Assembly (NCBI GenBank): GCA_017447185.1
Contig: JAFSOC010000028.1
Span: forward strand, 1-64,000
Reading direction: 5' to 3'
Origin: Clostridia bacterium
Lineage (GTDB): Bacteria; Bacillota; Clostridia; Christensenellales; Aristaeellaceae
Length of the DNA stretch: 64,000 nucleotides
Under the pieces are notes generated by a model. The model was given only the letters and a program-made list of their open reading frames with translations, was not told the origin of the DNA and did not search any database. The position numbers and the translations under genes were made by a program. Below, in pieces: positions 41,435 to 50,128 of the stretch (position 1 is its first letter; every line of letters begins with the position of its first letter).

Positions 41435-41716
41435 TTATACCAGCTTTGTCACCGCGTAACCGATCATCGCGGCCTGGATGAACAGCATCAGCGGGAAAAA
41501 TACCACAAAATACCAGTGCTTCGTCTTGTGCCGGAAAATCCACATTCCGGCTGTACCGCCAAGGGCCCCGAAAAGTGCCGCGGCCAGGAACAGCGTTTTC
41601 TCGGGAACACGGCGTTTCCCGTGCCTGGCACACTGTTTGTCATGATACATGAGCCAGAAGGAAATCAGGCTCATCACAGTCACAACAGCAATGATCGCAA
41701 TCAGAACCGGTTTCAT
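41435..41716 (-). CDS. DUF1294 membrane protein
   Basis: 93 residues, three transmembrane helices. SFWLMYHDKQCARHGKRRVPE followed by LFGALGGTAGMWIFRHKTKH is the DUF1294 signature; here it stands alone without the N-terminal cold-shock domain present in some relatives. First gene of a reverse run with TSUP, SDR and AKR genes. Function unknown. Confidence 0.85.
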   Translation of the reverse strand: MKPVLIAIIAVVTVMSLISFWLMYHDKQCARHGKRRVPEKTLFLAAALFGALGGTAGMWIFRHKTKHWYFVVFFPLMLFIQAAMIGYAVTKLV

Positions 41717-41892
41717 CCAGGAACCTTCTTTCGGAAAAGATTACGAACATTATGCCACAAGAAAAAACCGCCGGTCAATCATCTTCAATCTTCATTCAAG
41801 GTTCCCGGTTTATGATGACATCGTTTCCCGGAGACACGGTTCTGCGAAAGAACCGGAAAAAGGAAAAACCCGAAAATGAACGGAGGTTGATT

Positions 41893-42528
41893 ATGATGAA
41901 AAAATTTCTTGCACTCCTGATGGTCCTCACACTGGCTGTCGGTGCAGCAGCGCTGCCCGCACTGGCGGAAGAAACAGCAGATGCAGCGGAAAACGTTGAC
42001 CAGGTTTCTTCCGCAACAACCAGGACCGCAAAGGGCGGAAACGGAAACCGTCAGCAGAAGCCCGGCCGCAACAGCCAGGCGCAGGATCAGACCACCCAGC
42101 CGCAGGCACCCGATACAAACAACCAGGCACCCGAAAGCAGCCAGCCCCTGGCTCCTGCGCAGGACAGCCAGAACAGTCAGAGCGCTCCGCAGGCACCCGG
42201 AAAGCCCGGCCGCGGCGGTCATCAGCAGATGCCCCCGCAGGGTCCTGCAAATACGCGGCCGCAGGCACCAGTCCAGGGCAGCACGGACGAACAGTCCGCG
42301 CAGGCTCCGGATCAGGACAGCCAGAGCACGCAGCCGGTTACCGGAAAGTCCGGCAGAGGCGGCCGCGGTATGGAAGAGAAAAAACCCGGACAATACGCCA
42401 TCTTTGACGAACTGCTGAAAGCCGGCGTCATCAGCGAAGATGTTTACAATGCCATTATGAACTACCTGCAGGCGCAGGTACAGGTGCAGCCGCCGGCGGA
42501 AAACACCGTCCCGACAGGCGCCACCTGA
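41893..42528 (+). CDS. Secreted Gln/Pro-rich low-complexity protein
   Basis: 211 residues (start 41893 or 41896; GGAGG at 41882-41886). A signal peptide ending at ALPALAEE is followed by about 140 residues dominated by Q, P, S, N and G with imperfect repeats (TQPQAPDTNNQAPES, NTRPQAPVQGSTDEQSAQAP) and two copies of a G-K-[PS]-G-R-G-G block. The last 50 residues are ordered-looking (IFDELLKAGVISEDVYNAIM), a small helical domain. Upstream of a two-component system. Probably a cell-envelope or exported sensor-associated protein; not a recognised family. Confidence 0.7.
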   Translation: MMKKFLALLMVLTLAVGAAALPALAEETADAAENVDQVSSATTRTAKGGNGNRQQKPGRNSQAQDQTTQPQAPDTNNQAPESSQPLAPAQDSQNSQSAPQAPGKPGRGGHQQMPPQGPANTRPQAPVQGSTDEQSAQAPDQDSQSTQPVTGKSGRGGRGMEEKKPGQYAIFDELLKAGVISEDVYNAIMNYLQAQVQVQPPAENTVPTGAT

Positions 42529-42541
42529 TTCCCCTCTCCCA

Positions 42542-42567
42542 GGACTCCCGGATTCCTCCGGGAGTCC
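42542..42567 (+). terminator. Terminator-like hairpin before the two-component system
   Basis: A 10-bp stem ggactcccgg / ccgggagtcc with a 6-base loop, followed by cttgttg rather than a clean T-run. It may attenuate read-through from the secreted protein gene. Confidence 0.4.
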
Positions 42568-42622
42568 CTTGTTGCCGTCTGTCAGCGGCTGTGATATCAT
42601 CAGGCTATGGAGGGAAAACAAT

Positions 42623-43303
42623 ATGCGTGTTTTACTGGTGGAAGATGAAAAGAATCTTTCAGCAGCAGTCTGTAAACTGCTTGAAAAAGAACGGATTACC
42701 GTGGATCCGGTATATACCGGAAACGATGGCCTGGACTGGGCGCTGAGCACGGAGTATGACGCCATCATCCTGGATGTAATGCTCCCCGGAATGGACGGTT
42801 TTTCCGTCCTCCGTGCCCTCCGGAAGGAGAAGGTTTCCACCCCGGTTCTTATGCTGACCGCCCGCACCGCGTTGGAAGACCGGCTGACCGGCCTGGACAG
42901 CGGCGCAGATTATTACCTCCCCAAGCCTTTTGAGTCCGCAGAGCTGATCAGCTGCCTGCACGCCATCACCCGCCGGGGCAACCGGGCGCCGATGATGTCC
43001 CTGTCCTTCGGCGATATCACGCTGGAGCAGAAGGACGGTAAGCTGAAGAATACGGAAAAGGCACAGGAAGTCAAACTGGGCGCCAAGGAATACCAGCTGA
43101 TGGAAATTTTCCTGCGCAACCCTGCGCAGATCCTGGCAAAGGAAACCCTGCAGGACCGTGTCTGGGGCCTGGAAAGCGACGCGGAATACAATAACCTGGA
43201 GGTCTACGTTTCCTTCCTGCGGAAAAAGCTGAGTTTCATCGGATCCCGCGTGAAGATCAAGGCAACCCGCGGTATCGGATATTCACTGGAGGAAGAAGCA
43301 TGA
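42623..43303 (+). CDS. OmpR-family response regulator
   Basis: 226 residues from ATG 42623 (GGAGG at 42609). Receiver domain with the acidic pair in LLVEDEK, phospho-acceptor D51 in IILDVMLPGMDGF and Lys in YYLPKPFE; a C-terminal winged helix (LGAKEYQLMEIFLRNPAQIL, IKATRGIGYSLEE). It overlaps the histidine kinase start by 4 bases (ATGA). Confidence 0.93.
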   Translation: MRVLLVEDEKNLSAAVCKLLEKERITVDPVYTGNDGLDWALSTEYDAIILDVMLPGMDGFSVLRALRKEKVSTPVLMLTARTALEDRLTGLDSGADYYLPKPFESAELISCLHAITRRGNRAPMMSLSFGDITLEQKDGKLKNTEKAQEVKLGAKEYQLMEIFLRNPAQILAKETLQDRVWGLESDAEYNNLEVYVSFLRKKLSFIGSRVKIKATRGIGYSLEEEA

Positions 43304-44586
43304 TCAAGCGACTTCGCCGGCGCATGACCGTCATGGTCATCGCTGTCCTGATCCTGGTGTCCGCCGGCATCGTTTTTGCCATTCACCTGTCCATTGAGCA
43401 GAATATCGCCTCCCAGGCAAAATCCTCCCTTGCTTTTATGGCAGAGAACGAAGAAAACGGCATCTTCGACCGGGAACCACCGCCGTCAAAACCGGATGGG
43501 TCAGAAAAACGGATGAACAAAAACCAGCGCGGAAACCGGGGGCAGCCCCAGGAAATCCGCAACGGCCGGGACGCCGCCGCGGCCGGCCTCGGCAATTCCT
43601 ATACCATTCTCCTGGCGGAGGACGGTTCCGTTGCCTCCTGGACCTCTGAACGCACGGATCTCTATACCGATGAACAGGTAAACGCCATGGCGGAAAGCAT
43701 TCTGGCCGACGGAAAGGAAAGCGGCAGGATCGGTACACAGTTCTACCTGAAAACCCTCCGGGACAGCCAGACGACCCTGCTGGTTCTCGATGCCCGGCTG
43801 GATTTCCTGTCTGCCTCCGAAACCCTGCGCTCCACAGTCATTGTTGCCGCTTCCGCCTGTCTCCTGCTCTCCCTGCTAGCCTGGCTCCTGATCTGCCGCA
43901 TGGTCCGGCCGGTGGAGGATGCCTTCACCCGTCAGAAGCAGTTTGTGTCCGATGCCAGCCATGAGCTGAAAACACCCCTCGCCGTCATTTCCGCCAACGC
44001 TGAGGTGCTGGAGCAGGAAATCGGTTCCAATGAATACCTCGGATACATTCGTTCGGAAGTCAGGCGCACGGATTCCCTGGTGAAAAACCTGCTGACCCTC
44101 GCCCGGCTCGACCGCGGCAGCGCGCAGACGGAAATGAAACCGTTTGACCTGAGCCACGCGCTGCTGGATGTGATCCTTCCCTTTGAGAGCACCGTATATG
44201 AAGCCGGAAAAGCGCTGGAATCAGACATCCCGGATGGTATCGACTGCTGCGGCAATGAGGAAATGATCAAGCAGCTTACCGTCATCCTGCTTTCCAACGC
44301 GCTGAAGTATTCCGATGAAAAAGGACGCATCCGCATTTCCCTCGCTGCTCACGGAAAGCAGCGGGAAATCCGCGTTTTCAACACAGGAACACCGATCGCG
44401 CCGAAGGATCAGGAACGGATTTTCGACCGCTTCTGGCGTGCGGATCCGGCGCACGGCCATGATACCGGCGGTCACGGCCTGGGCCTTGCCATCGCCCGAT
44501 CCGTCGTGGAAGCGCATCACGGAAAGATTTCCGTGGACAGCCGCGAAGGTGAAGGCACCACCTTTACCGTTCTTTTGAACACCTGA
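43300..44586 (+). CDS. Sensor histidine kinase
   Basis: 428 residues. TM1 at about 10-32, a short external domain to about 165, TM2 at about 173-200, then HisKA with the phospho-His in SDASHELKTPLAVIS, an N-box VILLSNALKYS, and GHGLGLAIARSVVEAHHGKI. The start overlaps the response regulator stop. The external part begins with PPPSKPDGSEKRMNKNQ and further Gly/Arg/Asn-rich text, low complexity resembling the PDG repeats of the secreted protein at 45542. Confidence 0.92.
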   Translation: MIKRLRRRMTVMVIAVLILVSAGIVFAIHLSIEQNIASQAKSSLAFMAENEENGIFDREPPPSKPDGSEKRMNKNQRGNRGQPQEIRNGRDAAAAGLGNSYTILLAEDGSVASWTSERTDLYTDEQVNAMAESILADGKESGRIGTQFYLKTLRDSQTTLLVLDARLDFLSASETLRSTVIVAASACLLLSLLAWLLICRMVRPVEDAFTRQKQFVSDASHELKTPLAVISANAEVLEQEIGSNEYLGYIRSEVRRTDSLVKNLLTLARLDRGSAQTEMKPFDLSHALLDVILPFESTVYEAGKALESDIPDGIDCCGNEEMIKQLTVILLSNALKYSDEKGRIRISLAAHGKQREIRVFNTGTPIAPKDQERIFDRFWRADPAHGHDTGGHGLGLAIARSVVEAHHGKISVDSREGEGTTFTVLLNT

Positions 44587-44672
44587 ATGCATCCCCCGGC
44601 CGGCATTTAAAAACAGCGGCAGATGTGATATAGTATAGGAAATCCTGAAACCGATGAGGAGACGAAATCGAT

Positions 44673-45392
44673 ATGAAAAGAATCACTGCTGCTGTCCTGC
44701 TTACCGCCATGCTGTTCTGCGGGTTTCCCGCCCTTGCAGCGGACGAGCTGAAACTGTCCGATGACGCTTCGGATTTCGTTCTGGTTACCGATGTGGTTCC
44801 GGACGTGATCCTGGAGATTCGCTATTATTCCACCTATAACTTTGTGGGCGACCGGATCGATGGCTATGAGCAGCCGCTGGCTTTCCTGACACGGGAAGCT
44901 GCCGCGGCGCTGAAGGAGGTCAGCGATGACCTGGTGGCCAAAGGATACCGGCTGAAAATTTACGATGCCTACCGTCCGCACAAAGCCGTCCTCCATTTTA
45001 TGAAATGGGCAAAGGACGTGAATGACGCCCGGATGAAGCAATACTTCTATCCGGATCTGGAAAAGGATGTCCTCTTCCCCCTGGGATATATCAGTGATCA
45101 CTCCGGTCACAGCCGTGGCAGCACCGTCGACCTGACGCTGTTTGACATGGCCACGGAAAAGGAAGTGGACATGGGCGGCACGTTTGATTATTTCGGTGAG
45201 CTGAGCCATCCCGATTACAAATACATCACCGAAGAGCAGTATGCAAACCGCATGATCCTGCGCGAAGCGATGCTGGCCCATGGGTTCAAACCGCTGCCGG
45301 AGGAATGGTGGCATTTCACGCTGGCAAACGAGCCCTATCCGGACACTTACTTCACCTTTCCCATCAATATCAGTTCCCTGGCGGGAAACTGA
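44673..45392 (+). CDS. Secreted D-Ala-D-Ala dipeptidase, VanX family (M15D)
   Basis: 239 residues with a signal peptide ending near PALAADE. The M15D metal site is intact: DHSGHSRGSTVDL supplies His and Asp ligands, and EEWWHF the general base Glu and third zinc His; YDAYRPHKAV holds the conserved Arg. VanX itself is cytosolic; a signal peptide puts this one outside the membrane, where peptidoglycan-derived dipeptides or stem peptides would be the substrate. GAGGAG lies before ATG. A candidate target of the adjacent two-component system. No VanH/VanA genes nearby, so resistance is not implied. Confidence 0.88.
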   Translation: MKRITAAVLLTAMLFCGFPALAADELKLSDDASDFVLVTDVVPDVILEIRYYSTYNFVGDRIDGYEQPLAFLTREAAAALKEVSDDLVAKGYRLKIYDAYRPHKAVLHFMKWAKDVNDARMKQYFYPDLEKDVLFPLGYISDHSGHSRGSTVDLTLFDMATEKEVDMGGTFDYFGELSHPDYKYITEEQYANRMILREAMLAHGFKPLPEEWWHFTLANEPYPDTYFTFPINISSLAGN

Positions 45393-45410
45393 TCCTGACC
45401 CGCTCCCTTC

Positions 45411-45444
45411 AGGCGAAAGTTTTTCTTTCGCCTTTTCTTTTTTC
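45411..45444 (+). terminator. Intrinsic terminator of the VanX-like gene
   Basis: Perfect 9-bp stem aggcgaaag / ctttcgcct with a 5-base loop followed by tttcttttttc. Confidence 0.82.
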
Positions 45445-45541
45445 AAGTTTTTTTCAATCTTTCCGTGGATAATCATCTTTGCCGGGAGGAAAAACCCGAA
45501 CAGCTCCCGGGAAAGATCCTGATGAAAGGCGATGAATCCCC

Positions 45542-47041
45542 GTGAAAAAGATCCTTTGTATCCTTCTGGTACTCTCCATGATGTTTGGAATAACCGCATT
45601 CGCAGAAGAAAACGAAACCCCGCCGGAAATCCCCTCCGGCCAGATGGCACCGCCCGACGGTGAAAGCGGAACCCCGCCCACCCCTCCGGACGGAAGCATG
45701 ACCCCTCCTGACGGCGGAAACGGACAGCCCCCGGCCAAACCGGACGGTGAACCGCCAGCCCGGCCTGACGGCGAAAACGGCGGAAACGGCGGCTTCGGCG
45801 GCAATACCCCTCCCGGAGGCGGAACCTCTTCCTTTGAGTACACCGCATCCACGGAAATCACTGAAGCTGCGGAAACCGCGGATCAGACCTATGCCTCCGA
45901 AACTGCGGATGAAAGCGCACTGATCGTAAACACCTCAGACGCGGTCACGATTGTGAATCCGACGGTCAGCAAAACCGGCGATTCCAACGGCGGAGACAAC
46001 TGCAATTTCTACGGCCTGAACGCGGGCCTGCTCGTCATGGGCGGTTCCGTCACCACCATTACCGGCGGAACGATTGAAACCTCTGCCTCCGGCGCGAACG
46101 GCGTTTTCTCCTACGGCGGAAACGGCGGACGGAACGGCGCAGAAGGCGACGGCACCACAGTGATCATTTCGGATACGGAAATCACGACGACCGGTGACGG
46201 CTCCGGCGGCATCATGACCACCGGTGGCGGCATCACCCTGGCCAGCAACCTGACCATCAACACCGCCGGCCGCTCCTCCGCGGCCATCCGGACGGACCGC
46301 GGCGGCGGAACCGTCGTGGTAGACGGCGGAACCTATACCACCAGCGGACTGGGCTCTCCGGCGATCTACTCCACTGCGGATATCACCGTTGAGAATGCCA
46401 CCCTGGTTTCCAACCTGTCCGAAGGTGTCTGTATTGAAGGTATGAACTCCATCACCCTGGAAAACTGCGACATGACCGCAAACAATACCCAGTGCAACGG
46501 AAATGCCACTTTCCACGATACGATCATGATCTACCAGTCCATGTCCGGTGACGCGGACAGCGGCACATCCTCCTTCACAATGACCGGAGGAAGCCTGACC
46601 AGCCTCAGCGGCCACATGTTCCATGTGACCAATACCCACGCGGTCATTACCCTGTCCGGCGTAAACCTGGTCAACGAAGGCAGCGATGTCCTCCTCTCCG
46701 TGTGCGATGACGGCTGGAACGGCGCTTCCAATATCGCGGAACTGATTGCCGACAGCCAGTCCCTCTCCGGCACTCTGCTGGTGGGCAGCAATTCCACCCT
46801 GACCCTGACCCTCCGGAACGGTTCCTCCTTTACCGGCAATGTCAGCGGGGAAATTGAAAACGCGAAGGGCAGCACCGTTTCCACAGAGGTCGGCACCGTG
46901 AATGTGATCCTCGACAGCACCAGCACCTGGACCCTGACCGCAGACACCTGCATCTCCTCCTTTGAAGGAAATGCCGGCAGCGTCTTTTCCAACGGATATA
47001 CGCTTTATGTCGGCGGAACCGCCCTGGAAGGTGTAAACTAA
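45542..47041 (+). CDS. Secreted beta-helix protein with Pro-Asp-Gly-rich stalk
   Basis: 499 residues starting at a GTG (no in-frame ATG). A signal peptide ends near GITAFAEEN. Residues 22-105 are a proline/glycine stalk with repeated PPDG and KPDG units. The rest is a parallel beta-helix type repeat with many Ser/Thr/Asn/Gly turns (TVVVDGGTYTTSGLGSPAIY, DITVENATLVSNLSEGVCIE), as in pectate-lyase-like or adhesin folds and the clostridial carbohydrate-binding-domain proteins. No catalytic motif or sortase signal is evident. RBS weak (GAAAGG, distant). Likely an envelope-attached adhesin-like protein, the last of the two-component system cluster. Confidence 0.75.
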   Translation: MKKILCILLVLSMMFGITAFAEENETPPEIPSGQMAPPDGESGTPPTPPDGSMTPPDGGNGQPPAKPDGEPPARPDGENGGNGGFGGNTPPGGGTSSFEYTASTEITEAAETADQTYASETADESALIVNTSDAVTIVNPTVSKTGDSNGGDNCNFYGLNAGLLVMGGSVTTITGGTIETSASGANGVFSYGGNGGRNGAEGDGTTVIISDTEITTTGDGSGGIMTTGGGITLASNLTINTAGRSSAAIRTDRGGGTVVVDGGTYTTSGLGSPAIYSTADITVENATLVSNLSEGVCIEGMNSITLENCDMTANNTQCNGNATFHDTIMIYQSMSGDADSGTSSFTMTGGSLTSLSGHMFHVTNTHAVITLSGVNLVNEGSDVLLSVCDDGWNGASNIAELIADSQSLSGTLLVGSNSTLTLTLRNGSSFTGNVSGEIENAKGSTVSTEVGTVNVILDSTSTWTLTADTCISSFEGNAGSVFSNGYTLYVGGTALEGVN

Positions 47042-47055
47042 AAAAAGCCAACCCC

Positions 47056-47084
47056 TTGACAGATACCCCACGGGGGTATACACT
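47056..47084 (+). promoter_or_regulatory. Copper-responsive promoter of csoR-copA
   Basis: TTGACA (47056-47061), 17 bases, TACACT (47079-47084). CsoR box 1 fills the spacer exactly. Confidence 0.85.
47063..47079 (+). promoter_or_regulatory. CsoR operator box 1
   Basis: ATACCCCACGGGGGTAT, a 17-bp near-perfect palindrome of the type ATACCCN5GGGTAT that CsoR binds. It lies between the -35 and -10 boxes, so bound apo-CsoR blocks polymerase. Confidence 0.9.
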
Positions 47085-47098
47085 GTACCCGCAGTGTA

Positions 47099-47115
47099 AT
47101 ACCCCCATGGGGTAT
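47099..47115 (+). promoter_or_regulatory. CsoR operator box 2
   Basis: ATACCCCCATGGGGTAT, a second 17-bp palindrome 36 bases further down, just past the transcription start. Between the boxes an inverted repeat acactg/cagtgt (47080-47097) is also present. Confidence 0.88.
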
Positions 47116-47141
47116 TTTTGATGGATGGAGGATGATCAGAT

Positions 47142-47453
47142 ATGAGTGAAAAAACAGCCTGCCCGCACTGCGGGGAAAGGAAAAAGAAGAGAACACCGGA
47201 GGAGCAGAAGGACCTTCTGAAACGCCTGAAACTGGCGGAAGGGCAGATCCGCGGCATTCAGAACATGGTGGAAAATGATGCCTACTGTCCGGATATCCTG
47301 ATCCAGGTTTCCGCGGTCACCGCAGCGCTGAACAGCTTCAGCAAAAAGCTGCTGGCATGCCATATCCGGAGCTGTGTCTCGGAGGATATCCGTTCCGGTG
47401 ACGATTCGGCCATCGACGAATTTGTCACCATGCTCCAGAAACTGATGAAATAA
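47142..47453 (+). CDS. csoR: Copper-sensing transcriptional repressor CsoR
   Basis: 103 residues of the all-helical CsoR/RcnR (DUF156) fold. The Cu(I) ligands C49, H74 and C78 have exactly the spacing of the mycobacterial C-x24-H-x3-C set (YCPDIL, ACHIRSC). An extra CPHC near the N-terminus (residues 7-10) is not part of the usual site. Two matching CsoR boxes lie in its own promoter, and copA follows 14 bases after the stop, so copper relieves repression of both. Confidence 0.93.
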   Translation: MSEKTACPHCGERKKKRTPEEQKDLLKRLKLAEGQIRGIQNMVENDAYCPDILIQVSAVTAALNSFSKKLLACHIRSCVSEDIRSGDDSAIDEFVTMLQKLMK

Positions 47454-47467
47454 GCGGGGTTTTTACC

Positions 47468-50047
47468 ATGAATCAGTATATTGTCACAGGAATGAGCTGC
47501 GCGGCCTGCCAGGCGCGGGTGGAAAAAGCCGTTTCCTGCGTTCCCGGCGTTACCGGTGTATCCGTCAGCCTGCTGACCAATTCCATGGGCGTGGAAGGAA
47601 CAGCTTCCCCGGAAGAGGTCATCCGGGCTGTGGAAAAATCCGGCTACGGTGCCGCCGTCAAAAACGCGGCTCCCGGGAGCACAGCGACAGCCAGTACCTT
47701 CGCAACGGAAGAGGACGCGCTGAAGGACCGGGAGACGCCGAAGCTGAAAAAGCGCCTGATCCTGTCCGCGGCTTTCCTGGTTGCCCTCATGTATATCACG
47801 ATGGGTTTCAATATGTGGGGATGGCCGCTCCCCGCCTACTTTGCACACAACCATCTGGCCCTGACACTGACCCAGATGATTCTTGCGGCAGCCGTCATGA
47901 TCATCAACCGGCAATTCTTTACAAGCGGATTCAGTGCGCTGGTCCACCGTGCGCCGAACATGGATACGCTGGTATCGCTGGGATCCGCCGTTTCCTTTGG
48001 CTGGAGCCTGTATGTCTTTTACAGGATGTGCGGAATGATCACCGCCGGCGCTTCCAATATGGAACTGATGGATCTGTACCACAACCAACTGTATTTCGAG
48101 TCCGCCGCCATGATCCCCGCCCTGATCACCGTCGGTAAGATGCTGGAAGCAAGATCCAAAGGCCGGACAACGGATGCGCTGAAGAGCCTGATGCGCCTGG
48201 CGCCGAAAACAGCAATGCTGCTGCGGGACGGAGCCGAAACGGAAGTGCCGGTGGAGGAAGTACAGGCCGGCGATGTGTTTGCGGTTCGTCCCGGCGCCAG
48301 CATCCCGGTGGATGGAATCGTGCTGGAAGGCGCCAGCGCGGTCAATGAATCCGCCCTCACGGGAGAATCCATTCCTGTGGACAAGTCGGCAGGTGATACA
48401 GTGAGCGCAGCCACGCTCAACACTTCCGGATACCTGAAATGCCGGGCAACCCGGGTCGGAAAGGATACGACCCTGGCGCAGATTATCCATATGGTGTCCG
48501 ATGCGGCAGCGACCAAGGCGCCGATCGCGCGGATCGCAGACCGGGTGTCCCGTATTTTTGTGCCCACGGTAATTGCCCTTTCCCTCGCGGTTGTCGCCGG
48601 ATGGCTGATTGCCGGAGAATCCGTCAGTTTTGCCCTGGCCAGGGGTATCTCTGTCCTCGTCATCTCCTGCCCCTGTGCCCTGGGGCTGGCTACTCCTGTG
48701 GCAATCATGGTCGGCAATGGCATGGGTGCGAAAAACGGAATCCTGTTCAAGACCAGTGAGGCGCTGGAGAACGCAGGCCGAGTGCAGATCGTTACACTGG
48801 ACAAGACCGGAACCATCACCACCGGCGAGCCGGAGGTCACAGACCTGTGCCCCGCGGACGGATATACGGAAGAAGCACTGATCCGGAAAGCCTGCGCCCT
48901 GGAGCAGAAGAGTGAGCATCCGCTGGCCGGAGCGATCGTTGCCGAGGGAAAAGCCCGGCAGGTCGAGGCGGCGGAAGTCTCGGACTTCACCGCTCTTCCG
49001 GGCAGCGGACTGACCGCGAAAATGGACGGACATATCCTCTGCGGAGGAAACAGGACCTACATCGGCAGCCTGGCCGTGATTCCCGAAACGCTGGAGCAGA
49101 AAGCCCGGGATCTTGCGGAGCAGGGAAAAACACCTCTGTTCTTCGCGGAAGACGGAAAACTGATCGGGATCATCGCTGTGGCGGACAGGATCAAGCCGGA
49201 TTCTGCGGAAGCGGTCCGTCAGCTGAAGCAGCAGGGCCTTCGGGTGGTCATGCTGACCGGCGACAATGAGCGTACCGCCCGGGCCATCGGAACAGCCGCC
49301 GGCGTGGATGACGTCATTGCCGGCGTACTGCCCGATGGGAAGGAAGCCGTGATCCGGCAGCTCCGGGAAAGCGGCCGGACAGCGATGGTCGGCGACGGAA
49401 TCAACGACGCGCCGGCACTGGTGCGGGCCGATACCGGTATCGCCATCGGCGCAGGAACGGATGTCGCGATGGATTCCGCGGATATTGTCCTGATGAACAG
49501 TTCCCTGATGGATGTGGCAGCAGCGATCCGGCTTTCCCGCGCCACGCTGCGGAATATCCACGAGAACCTGTTCTGGGCATTTTTCTATAACCTGATCTGC
49601 ATCCCGGTGGCGGCAGGGCTTTTCGCCTGGAAAATGAATCCGATGATCGGCGCAGCGGCCATGAGCCTTTCCAGCTTCACGGTATGCATGAACGCGCTGC
49701 GGCTGAACCTGTTCAGGATCCGGGACGCTTCCCGCGACAGGCCCCTTCGCGGAAACAGCGGAAAACCCGTATGGATCGGTGAAATCACACCGCCTGCGCA
49801 GAAAGAACTTCCCGCTCCGGCTAAAGCAACCGTGAAAATCGATGGCATGATGTGTGAACACTGCGAGGCCACGGTGAAGAAAGTGCTTGAAGCGCTTCCC
49901 TTCGTGGCGGGCGCGGAAGTCAGCCACGAAACCGGAACCGCCGTGCTGCTCCTTTCCGGGGAACCGGATGAGCAGGCGGTGCAGGCCGCGGTCGAAGCGG
50001 AGGATTATACCTTCCTGGGATTCGAAAAACAGCCGACAGAGGCATAA
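47468..50047 (+). CDS. copA: Copper-exporting P1B-type ATPase CopA
   Basis: 859 residues. An N-terminal heavy-metal domain (TGMSCAACQARV, residues 8-19) is followed by eight transmembrane helices, NESALTGESIPV (actuator), CPCALGLATP (metal site in the membrane helix), LDKTGTITTGE (phospho-Asp) and MVGDGINDAP. The C-terminus has a second heavy-metal domain, about residues 787-859 with GMMCEHCEATVKK, joined after the last helix by a Pro-rich linker. Most relatives carry such domains only at the N-terminus, so this looks like a CopZ-type chaperone fused at the end. Exports Cu(I) from the cytosol. Confidence 0.95.
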   Translation: MNQYIVTGMSCAACQARVEKAVSCVPGVTGVSVSLLTNSMGVEGTASPEEVIRAVEKSGYGAAVKNAAPGSTATASTFATEEDALKDRETPKLKKRLILSAAFLVALMYITMGFNMWGWPLPAYFAHNHLALTLTQMILAAAVMIINRQFFTSGFSALVHRAPNMDTLVSLGSAVSFGWSLYVFYRMCGMITAGASNMELMDLYHNQLYFESAAMIPALITVGKMLEARSKGRTTDALKSLMRLAPKTAMLLRDGAETEVPVEEVQAGDVFAVRPGASIPVDGIVLEGASAVNESALTGESIPVDKSAGDTVSAATLNTSGYLKCRATRVGKDTTLAQIIHMVSDAAATKAPIARIADRVSRIFVPTVIALSLAVVAGWLIAGESVSFALARGISVLVISCPCALGLATPVAIMVGNGMGAKNGILFKTSEALENAGRVQIVTLDKTGTITTGEPEVTDLCPADGYTEEALIRKACALEQKSEHPLAGAIVAEGKARQVEAAEVSDFTALPGSGLTAKMDGHILCGGNRTYIGSLAVIPETLEQKARDLAEQGKTPLFFAEDGKLIGIIAVADRIKPDSAEAVRQLKQQGLRVVMLTGDNERTARAIGTAAGVDDVIAGVLPDGKEAVIRQLRESGRTAMVGDGINDAPALVRADTGIAIGAGTDVAMDSADIVLMNSSLMDVAAAIRLSRATLRNIHENLFWAFFYNLICIPVAAGLFAWKMNPMIGAAAMSLSSFTVCMNALRLNLFRIRDASRDRPLRGNSGKPVWIGEITPPAQKELPAPAKATVKIDGMMCEHCEATVKKVLEALPFVAGAEVSHETGTAVLLLSGEPDEQAVQAAVEAEDYTFLGFEKQPTEA

Positions 50048-50057
50048 ACACAAACCG

Positions 50058-50086
50058 TTTTCCTTTCCCGGAAGCCATGCTATAAT
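50058..50086 (+). promoter_or_regulatory. Candidate promoter of the kinase-AroB pair
   Basis: TATAAT at 50081-50086 with a poor -35 (TTTTCC) 17 bases upstream, about 43 bases before the ATG. Confidence 0.45.
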
Positions 50087-50128
50087 AGCTCGCGAATGCA
50101 CTGTGAATGAAACGCGGGGAGAAGCGCC

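Noticed and set aside
44673-45392. Vancomycin resistance gene cluster
   Set aside because: Only a VanX-type peptidase with a signal peptide is present. No VanH, VanA/B-type ligase or VanY partner was seen, and the adjacent two-component system is not enough evidence.
47282-50101. A 939-codon reverse-strand open frame
   Set aside because: Antisense to csoR and copA, whose motifs are complete. No start signal or domain; same codon-bias effect.
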